A stretch of DNA of 64,000 bases from Streptomyces mutabilis (GTDB taxonomy: Bacteria; Actinomycetota; Actinomycetes; Streptomycetales; Streptomycetaceae). Under the pieces are notes generated by a model. It was not told the DNA's origin. It was given only the letters and a program-made list of their open reading frames with translations, and made no database searches. Shown one piece after another: positions 58,923 through 64,000 of this stretch (within the stretch, counting starts at the first letter, position 1; every line of letters starts with the position of its first letter). Made by a program: the position numbers and the translations under genes. The stretch lies in NCBI RefSeq assembly GCF_014649815.1, contig NZ_BMTT01000001.1:558001-622000 (forward strand). The letters are read 5' to 3'.

Positions 58923-60383
58923 ATGCACCTGCCACCGACCGACTCCCCGCCGCGGGTTCTCCACGTCACCCAGCCGGTGGACGGCGGAGTCGCCCGTGTC
59001 GTGACGGATCTGACACGTGCCCAGGTCGACGCCGGGCTGCACGTCGCGGTCGCCTGTCCCGACGGGGCCCTCGCCGGCGAACTGCGGTCGCTCGGCGCCG
59101 ACGTGCGGCACTGGCCGGCGACACGGTCACCGGGGCCGGCGCTGGCGCGGGAGGTACGGCGGCTGGCGCGCGTGATCGCGGACGTCCGTCCCGATCTGGT
59201 GCACGCGCACAGTGCGAAGGCCGGTCTCGCGGGGCGCCTCGCCGTGCGCGGGCGCGTTCCGACCGTGTTCCAGCCGCACGCCTGGTCGTTCGAGGCCGTC
59301 GGGGGGCCCGCCGCCGCCCTGGCGCTCGGGTGGGAGCGGTGGGGGACGCGGTGGGCGGCGCGGACGGTCTGCGTGAGCGACGCGGAGCGGCTGCGGGGGG
59401 TGCGCGCCGGGGTCCGCGGCCGGTGGGCGGTGATCCCGAACGGCATCGCTCTCGACCGCTTCCGCGACGACGCCGCCGGGGACCGGGACGACGCGGCCGA
59501 GGCGGACCCGGCACGGCTGCGGACCGGCGTCGGCCCGCGGGCTCCGCTGGTGGTCTGCGTGGGGCGGCTGTGCCGGCAGAAGGGTCAGGACGTCCTGCTG
59601 ACGGCGTGGCAGTCGGTCCGCGCGCGCGTGCCGGGAGCCCGGCTGGTCCTGGTCGGCGACGGCCCTGAACACGCCCGGTTCGCCGCGCTCGCGTCGGCGT
59701 ACGGATTCCTCGGCGACGGACCGGACAGGGCTCGGGCGAACGGCTCCGGCCGGGCAGCCGGCCCCCTCGGCGGCGGCCCGGACCCGGACCCCACCCGCCC
59801 CGACGGTCCCACCCCGACGCCCCCGTCGGCCGGTGAGGGACCGGCCCGGTTCCGCACCTCCGGGGGTACCGCCCAGGCGTCCGTCCTGTTCACAGGAGCC
59901 GTCGCCGACGCCACCCCCTGGTACCGGGCCGCCGATCTGGTCGTCCTGCCCTCGCGCTGGGAAGGCATGGCACTGGCCCCGCTGGAGGCGATGGCCTGCG
60001 GGCGGCCCGTGGTGGTGACCGACGTGGACGGCGCCCGCGAGGGCCTGCCGCCCGCTCTCGCCCCGCACTGCCTGGTACCGCCGGGGGACCCGACGGCGCT
60101 GGCCGACGCCGTCACCGGCCTGCTGCTCGACGCTCCACTGCGCGCGTCGCTCGGCCGCCGGGGGCGTGCGCACGTCTTGTCCCGGCACGACGTACGGCTC
60201 ACGGCCGCGGCCGTCGCGGCGGTCTACCGCACCCTCCTCAGTGACCGGCGGACAGCGGAACCGCTCCCCCTGCCCGGCCGCGAGCCGTCACCCGCGCAGC
60301 CCCGCCTGCCCGGCGACCGGCCGACGGCCGCGACGCGGTCGTCCTTCGCCCCCATCGAGCACACGGAGTCCACGCACCCATGA
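58923..60383 (+). CDS. GT4-family glycosyltransferase
   Basis: 486 residues with the GT-B fold: VLHVTQPVDGGVARVVTDL at the N-terminus, DLVHAHSAKAGLAGRL, PNGIALDRF, VGRLCRQKGQDVLL, and the GT4 donor motif SRWEGMALAPLEAMACGRPVV (Glu-x7-Glu). An extra Gly/Pro/Asp-rich insertion of about 60 residues (around 265-325) interrupts the C-terminal domain. It transfers a sugar from NDP-sugar to a lipid-linked acceptor. ATG 58923 has GAGGAA 6 bases upstream. It overlaps the next gene by ATGA. Confidence 0.9.
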   Translation: MHLPPTDSPPRVLHVTQPVDGGVARVVTDLTRAQVDAGLHVAVACPDGALAGELRSLGADVRHWPATRSPGPALAREVRRLARVIADVRPDLVHAHSAKAGLAGRLAVRGRVPTVFQPHAWSFEAVGGPAAALALGWERWGTRWAARTVCVSDAERLRGVRAGVRGRWAVIPNGIALDRFRDDAAGDRDDAAEADPARLRTGVGPRAPLVVCVGRLCRQKGQDVLLTAWQSVRARVPGARLVLVGDGPEHARFAALASAYGFLGDGPDRARANGSGRAAGPLGGGPDPDPTRPDGPTPTPPSAGEGPARFRTSGGTAQASVLFTGAVADATPWYRAADLVVLPSRWEGMALAPLEAMACGRPVVVTDVDGAREGLPPALAPHCLVPPGDPTALADAVTGLLLDAPLRASLGRRGRAHVLSRHDVRLTAAAVAAVYRTLLSDRRTAEPLPLPGREPSPAQPRLPGDRPTAATRSSFAPIEHTESTHP

Positions 60384-61810
60384 CCGCGGAAAGCACCGTT
60401 CCCGCCCCCGCCGGCCAGCCGCGCGACCTCGGCTCCCCCTCCGCCGTCTCGGTGCTGCCGCCCAGTACCGGCACCACGGGTTCCGGGTTTCCCACCGGGC
60501 GCCCCGCGACGCGGCCGGACTCCCGGGCGCCGCTGCTCGTCGCGGACGGAGCGGCGGCCGCGTTGCCGGGCGCGCTGGCCCTGACCGGCACCCCGCACCA
60601 ACCGCTGCTCGCGGGCCTGCTGGTCGCCGCCGCGCTGCTGCTGTGCCCGCGCCCACGCCGACGGCTGCCCGGCGTCCTGGACGACCTGCCCGCCCTGTGC
60701 GGCCGGATCGCCGTGGCCTGGCTGGCGCTGGGGGCGTTCGCCGCGGCGTACGCCCCGCCGCACACGCTGTCCGCCCGCACGCTGCTCCTCGGCTTCCTGC
60801 TGCACGCGGCGGCGGGCTGCGCCGCCCGGGGCGCCGTGCACCGGCGGCGCCGTACCGCGCTGTTGAACCACCCGCGCGCGGCCCTCGTCGTCGGCCCGGC
60901 CGCGACCGCGCAGCGCGTGGCCTCGGCGGTGCTTCGCCACCCGCGCTGCGGGGTGCGCCCCGTCGGGGTCGTCTCCGACGACCCGGGCGGCGCCACCGGT
61001 CTGCCCGTGCTGACCACGCAGGAGGAGGCGCGGCGGGCCGCCGTGCAGAACGGCGTGCGCGACGTCCTGGTCGTGCACCCTTCCGCGCGGACGCGGCAGG
61101 AGTCGCTGCTGCGGGCGCTGGCCGGGGCCGGCTGCGCGGTCTGGGAGATCGACGCGGAGGTCCCCCCGTACCCGGGCCCGGACCGGCTCGCCGGGTTCTC
61201 CTGCCGGCGTCTGGATCCGGTGCGGCAGCGGTCGGGGAGCGTGGGCAAGCGGGTGCTGGACGTTACGGTGTCCGGGGCGCTGTTGCTGCTGCTGAGCCCG
61301 TTGCTGCTGACCTGCGCGACGGTGCTGCGGGTCATCGGCGGTCCCGGGGTGCTGTTCCGGCAGGAGCGCGTCGGCAAGGACGGCCGGCCGTTCACGCTGC
61401 TGAAGTTCCGCACCCACCGCCCGGCCGACGAGCACGAGTCGGCGACCCGGTGGAGCGTGGCGGACGAACGGCGCATGCCGTGGTTCTGCCGCTTCCTGCG
61501 CCGTACGTCGCTCGACGAACTGCTCCAGCTGTGGAACGTCCTGCGGGGCGACATGAGCCTGGTCGGCCCCCGCCCCGAACGCCCCTACTTCGTGGCCCGG
61601 TTCAGCCGCGCCCATCCCGGATACGCCGCCCGCCACCGGGTGCCGGCCGGCATCACGGGCCTGGCCCAGATCAACGGGTTGCGCGGCGACACCTCCATCG
61701 AGGACCGGGCCCGTTTCGACAACGCCTACATCGACGACTGGTCGCTGTGGCACGACGTCTGCATCCTGCTGCGCACGGCCGTCGCGCTCGTGCGCCCCAC
61801 GGGGAGCTGA
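60380..61810 (+). CDS. Polyprenyl-phosphate sugar-1-phosphate transferase (exopolysaccharide initiating enzyme)
   Basis: 476 residues: an N-terminal region with several hydrophobic segments (about 52-165), a CoA-binding-like middle (AALVVGPAATAQRVASAVLRHP), TM helix near 295-315, and the bacterial sugar-transferase domain to the end. The domain has KRVLDVTVSGALLLLLSPLL, VLFRQERVGKDGRPFTLLKFRT, SLDELLQLWNVLRGDMSLVGPRPE and GITGLAQINGLRGDTS. It starts polysaccharide assembly by placing a sugar-phosphate on undecaprenyl phosphate at the inner face of the membrane. Confidence 0.92.
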   Translation: MTAESTVPAPAGQPRDLGSPSAVSVLPPSTGTTGSGFPTGRPATRPDSRAPLLVADGAAAALPGALALTGTPHQPLLAGLLVAAALLLCPRPRRRLPGVLDDLPALCGRIAVAWLALGAFAAAYAPPHTLSARTLLLGFLLHAAAGCAARGAVHRRRRTALLNHPRAALVVGPAATAQRVASAVLRHPRCGVRPVGVVSDDPGGATGLPVLTTQEEARRAAVQNGVRDVLVVHPSARTRQESLLRALAGAGCAVWEIDAEVPPYPGPDRLAGFSCRRLDPVRQRSGSVGKRVLDVTVSGALLLLLSPLLLTCATVLRVIGGPGVLFRQERVGKDGRPFTLLKFRTHRPADEHESATRWSVADERRMPWFCRFLRRTSLDELLQLWNVLRGDMSLVGPRPERPYFVARFSRAHPGYAARHRVPAGITGLAQINGLRGDTSIEDRARFDNAYIDDWSLWHDVCILLRTAVALVRPTGS

Positions 61811-61815
61811 GCCCG

Positions 61816-63192
61816 GTGAGCCACGCCCTGCCCCTGGGGTCCGCGACGGGCCTGCGGCGGCTGCCGCCCGTGCTGGCCGTGGCCCTGGTCGTCGCGCTGC
61901 TCGCCCTGCCGGTCGCACCGGACGGCGGGGGCGGCGCCCATCCGGCCGACGCGCTCTCCGCGCTGGTGGTGCTGTACTGCGCCCTGCGCCTGGTACGGGA
62001 CCGGCGGCACCCCCTGTCCCGTACGGCGGCCGCGGTACTGGGGCTGCCCGTGCTCGGGCTCGCCGTCGCCGCCGTGAGCGCGGTGTCGCCGGGCGCCGGG
62101 CTCGTCGGGTTCGGCCGCTACCTCCAGGTCTTCGTCCTCGTCCCCGCCGCCGTACTGCTGCTGATCCGCGGCCGGGACGACGTGCGGCTGCTCGCCTGGT
62201 CGATGGTGGGGCTGGCGGCGTGGCAGGGCGCGGTCGGTGTCCACCAGTACGTCACCGGGACCGGTGCCTCGTACCAGGGCGAGCAGATCCGTGCCGTGGG
62301 CACCTTCGGGCCGCAGGACGTGATGGGCATGGCCACCGTGGTCTCCCTGGGGCTGGTCTGCGCCGTCGGGCTGGCGCTGGGACGGACGCCGGTCCGCCAC
62401 CGGCTGCTCGCCGCCGGGTGCGCGCTCGCCCTGCTGCTGCCGCTCGCCCTGTCCTTCAGCCGCGGGGCGTGGATCGCCACGGCCGTGACGTGCGCGGTGC
62501 AACTGCTGCTCGCCGGGGTGCGCAGGGCGCTGACGGTGGGGGTGGCCGCGGTCGCGGCGGGGGTGGTGCTCGTGGGCGGGTTCGGGATCGGCACGGCGAT
62601 GCTCGAGGAGCGGGTCGGCAGCATCACCCAGGTCACCGAGGCCCCCGACCAGTCCGTCACCGACCGCTACACGATGTGGGCGGCGGCGGTCGGCATGTGG
62701 CGCGAGCAGCCGCTGACCGGCGTGGGCCTGAAGGGCTTCCCCGAACACCTGGACACCCACGCCTCGCTGGCGCTGTCCTCGGGCAGCGACACCGACGGCG
62801 CCGGCGCCGGATACCGCAAGCAGCCGTTGCTCTCCCCGCACAACATGTACCTGCTGGTGCTGGCCGAGCAGGGGCTGATCGGGCTTCTCGCGCTCACGGC
62901 GAGCTGGCTGGCGCTGCTCCTGCTGGGGCTGCGCGGACTGAGAGCGGCACGGCGCTCCCAGCCCGCCGGACCGGACGGCCTGGACTGCGCGCTGGTCGCC
63001 TGCGGGCTGCTGGTGTGGCAGCTGACCGACTTCGCCTACGCCGACATCGGCGGGCCGTCGACCGTGCTGACGGCGGTGTGCTTCGGGCTGGCGGCGTGGT
63101 GGGCGCTCGGGGCCGGCACCGGGGCCCGTTCCCGGTTCGGGCCCGGGGCTGTTGCCGGGGCCGGGTCCGGTACGGAGGTACCGGCGCGGTGA
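61816..63192 (+). CDS. O-antigen ligase/polymerase (Wzy-like) membrane protein
   Basis: 458 residues, about 11-12 TM helices, with a large periplasmic loop carrying the Wzy_C/WaaL signature region (TDRYTMWAAAVGMWREQPLTGVGLKGFP … SPHNMYLLVLAEQGLIGLL). Such proteins polymerise or ligate lipid-linked oligosaccharides outside the membrane. GTG 61816 is 9 bases after GGGGAG and 5 bp after the previous stop. It overlaps the following flippase gene by GTGA. Confidence 0.88.
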   Translation: MSHALPLGSATGLRRLPPVLAVALVVALLALPVAPDGGGGAHPADALSALVVLYCALRLVRDRRHPLSRTAAAVLGLPVLGLAVAAVSAVSPGAGLVGFGRYLQVFVLVPAAVLLLIRGRDDVRLLAWSMVGLAAWQGAVGVHQYVTGTGASYQGEQIRAVGTFGPQDVMGMATVVSLGLVCAVGLALGRTPVRHRLLAAGCALALLLPLALSFSRGAWIATAVTCAVQLLLAGVRRALTVGVAAVAAGVVLVGGFGIGTAMLEERVGSITQVTEAPDQSVTDRYTMWAAAVGMWREQPLTGVGLKGFPEHLDTHASLALSSGSDTDGAGAGYRKQPLLSPHNMYLLVLAEQGLIGLLALTASWLALLLLGLRGLRAARRSQPAGPDGLDCALVACGLLVWQLTDFAYADIGGPSTVLTAVCFGLAAWWALGAGTGARSRFGPGAVAGAGSGTEVPAR

Positions 63193-64000
63193 AGGGGACC
63201 CCGCTCCGTGCGGCGGACGAGGCGTCCGTCCCGTCGGCCCGGACCGCCGCGCCGGACGCGGACCGGGCGACGTCGGCCGCGGGCCGGTCCTCCACGCGCT
63301 TCCTCGCGCGTGCCGCCCTGCTCACGGCGGTGCTGTCGGTGGCCGGGTCGGTGCTCGGACTGGCCCGGGACCAGGCGCTGGCCCGGCTGTTCGGGGCCGG
63401 CGGCGAGACGGACGCCTTCCTGGTGGCGTGGACGGTGCCGGAGTTCGCGGCGACGCTGCTGATCGAGGACGGGCTGGCCTTCGCGCTGGTCCCCATGTTC
63501 AGCCTGGCCCTGGCCCGCCGCGCGCAGGGCGCCCCCGGGGACCCGGTCCGCGCGGTGGTCGTGTCGACCCTGCCCCGGCTGGCGCCGGCCTTCGTCGCGG
63601 TCGGCGCGCTGGTCGTCGTCTGCGCGCCCCAGCTGGTCGGGGCGATGGCGCCGGGGCTGCCCGAGCACGCCCTCGCCGTGGACTGCATCCGACTCACCGC
63701 CACCTGCGTCGTGAGCTTCGGGCTGGCCGGGTACTGCAGCGCCGCCCTGCGGGCGCACCGCCGGTTCCTGGCGCCCGCGGCGATCTACGTCGTCTACAAC
63801 ACCGGCATCATCACCGCGATGTTCGTGCTCGGCGGGCGCTGGGGGGTGCGCTCGGCGGCGGCCGGGGTGGCGGCGGGCGGCGTCCTGATGGTGGCGGCGC
63901 AACTGCCGTCGCTGCTGCGGCAGCTGCGCCGCCGGAACGACGACGGCGGCGGGGTGCGCCCGGTCCCGGACGACCAGGCGCGCCCCCTCGCCCTCGCCCT
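63189..64000 (+). CDS. MurJ/MviN-type lipid-linked saccharide flippase (3' end outside window)
   Basis: The first ~270 residues are seen. A polar Ala-rich N-terminus of about 40 residues, then MOP-superfamily helices (LLTAVLSVAGSVLGLARDQALARLFGAGGETDAFLVAWTVPEF; FALVPMFSLALA; MAPGLPEHALAVDCIRLT; YCSAALRAHRRFLAPA). The LFGAGGETDAF segment is typical of MurJ-like flippases. In this operon it most likely flips the polyprenyl-linked exopolysaccharide unit rather than lipid II. GTG 63189 overlaps the previous stop. Confidence 0.87.
   Translation, partial: MKGTPLRAADEASVPSARTAAPDADRATSAAGRSSTRFLARAALLTAVLSVAGSVLGLARDQALARLFGAGGETDAFLVAWTVPEFAATLLIEDGLAFALVPMFSLALARRAQGAPGDPVRAVVVSTLPRLAPAFVAVGALVVVCAPQLVGAMAPGLPEHALAVDCIRLTATCVVSFGLAGYCSAALRAHRRFLAPAAIYVVYNTGIITAMFVLGGRWGVRSAAAGVAAGGVLMVAAQLPSLLRQLRRRNDDGGGVRPVPDDQARPLALA

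Overview
The window is high-GC actinobacterial DNA (roughly 70% G+C by eye) and almost certainly Streptomyces. The indicators are a chaplin–tyrosinase cluster, a Streptomyces-type SsbB paralogue beside a two-gene dynamin operon, frequent GTG starts with strong AAGGAGG ribosome sites, and Tat- and sortase-E-type secretion signals. Gene order (pepN, malQ, ssbB, chpG–melC2–melC1–chpF) matches what I recall of the S. coelicolor core chromosome; this comes from memory and was not checked.

Left part (1–13.1 kb): the 3' end of aminopeptidase N; a divergent MarR/EamA-exporter pair with a clear operator; malQ, whose enzyme carries an expanded tandem repeat; a PadR-controlled FtsX-type ABC transporter; a methyltransferase; an HNH nuclease; an MscS channel; and a BadF/N-acetylglucosamine-kinase family protein.

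Centre-left (13.2–24.7 kb): one co-directional seven-gene operon. It links a GlnX-like membrane sensor and a GlnH-like binding protein to a PknG-type kinase, a zinc-ribbon PP2C phosphatase, a vWA protein, a zinc-ribbon FHA protein and an unknown coiled-coil protein. The likely flow is: extracytoplasmic amino acid bound by GlnH, signal across the membrane through GlnX, kinase/phosphatase balance, FHA/vWA read-out. I regard this as the most interesting system in the window.

Centre (24.7–41.4 kb): PCMT-like methyltransferase, truncated haemoglobin, an ettA/thioesterase operon, a HAF-repeat secreted protein, a small cysteine-repeat secreted protein, a signal-less periplasmic-binding-protein homologue, a thioester-forming LAETG surface adhesin, ssbB and the dynA–dynB operon. 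Several decayed genes lie between them.

Island (about 41.4–53.25 kb): a tRNA-Arg(UCU) gene is followed by integrase wreckage. A degenerate copy of the tRNA 3' end occurs near 53.2 kb. Between them lie phoD behind a PHO box, a type I phosphodiesterase, a GAF remnant, a PAS/GAF/SpoIIE phosphatase, an SDR, an alpha/beta hydrolase, a dead sigma factor, an etfA fragment and IS remnants. This looks like an old integrated element.

Right part (53.3–64 kb): an in-frame-shrunken 2-hydroxyacid dehydrogenase remnant, a DUF2087 protein, the aerial-surface cluster chpG–melC2–melC1–two secreted proteins–chpF, then a glycosyltransferase / polyprenyl-phosphate glycosyltransferase / O-antigen-polymerase / MurJ-type flippase operon for an exopolysaccharide that runs off the window.

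Gene remnants are unusually dense between 26 and 54 kb. Many show the same pattern: both ends of a gene kept and the middle lost.
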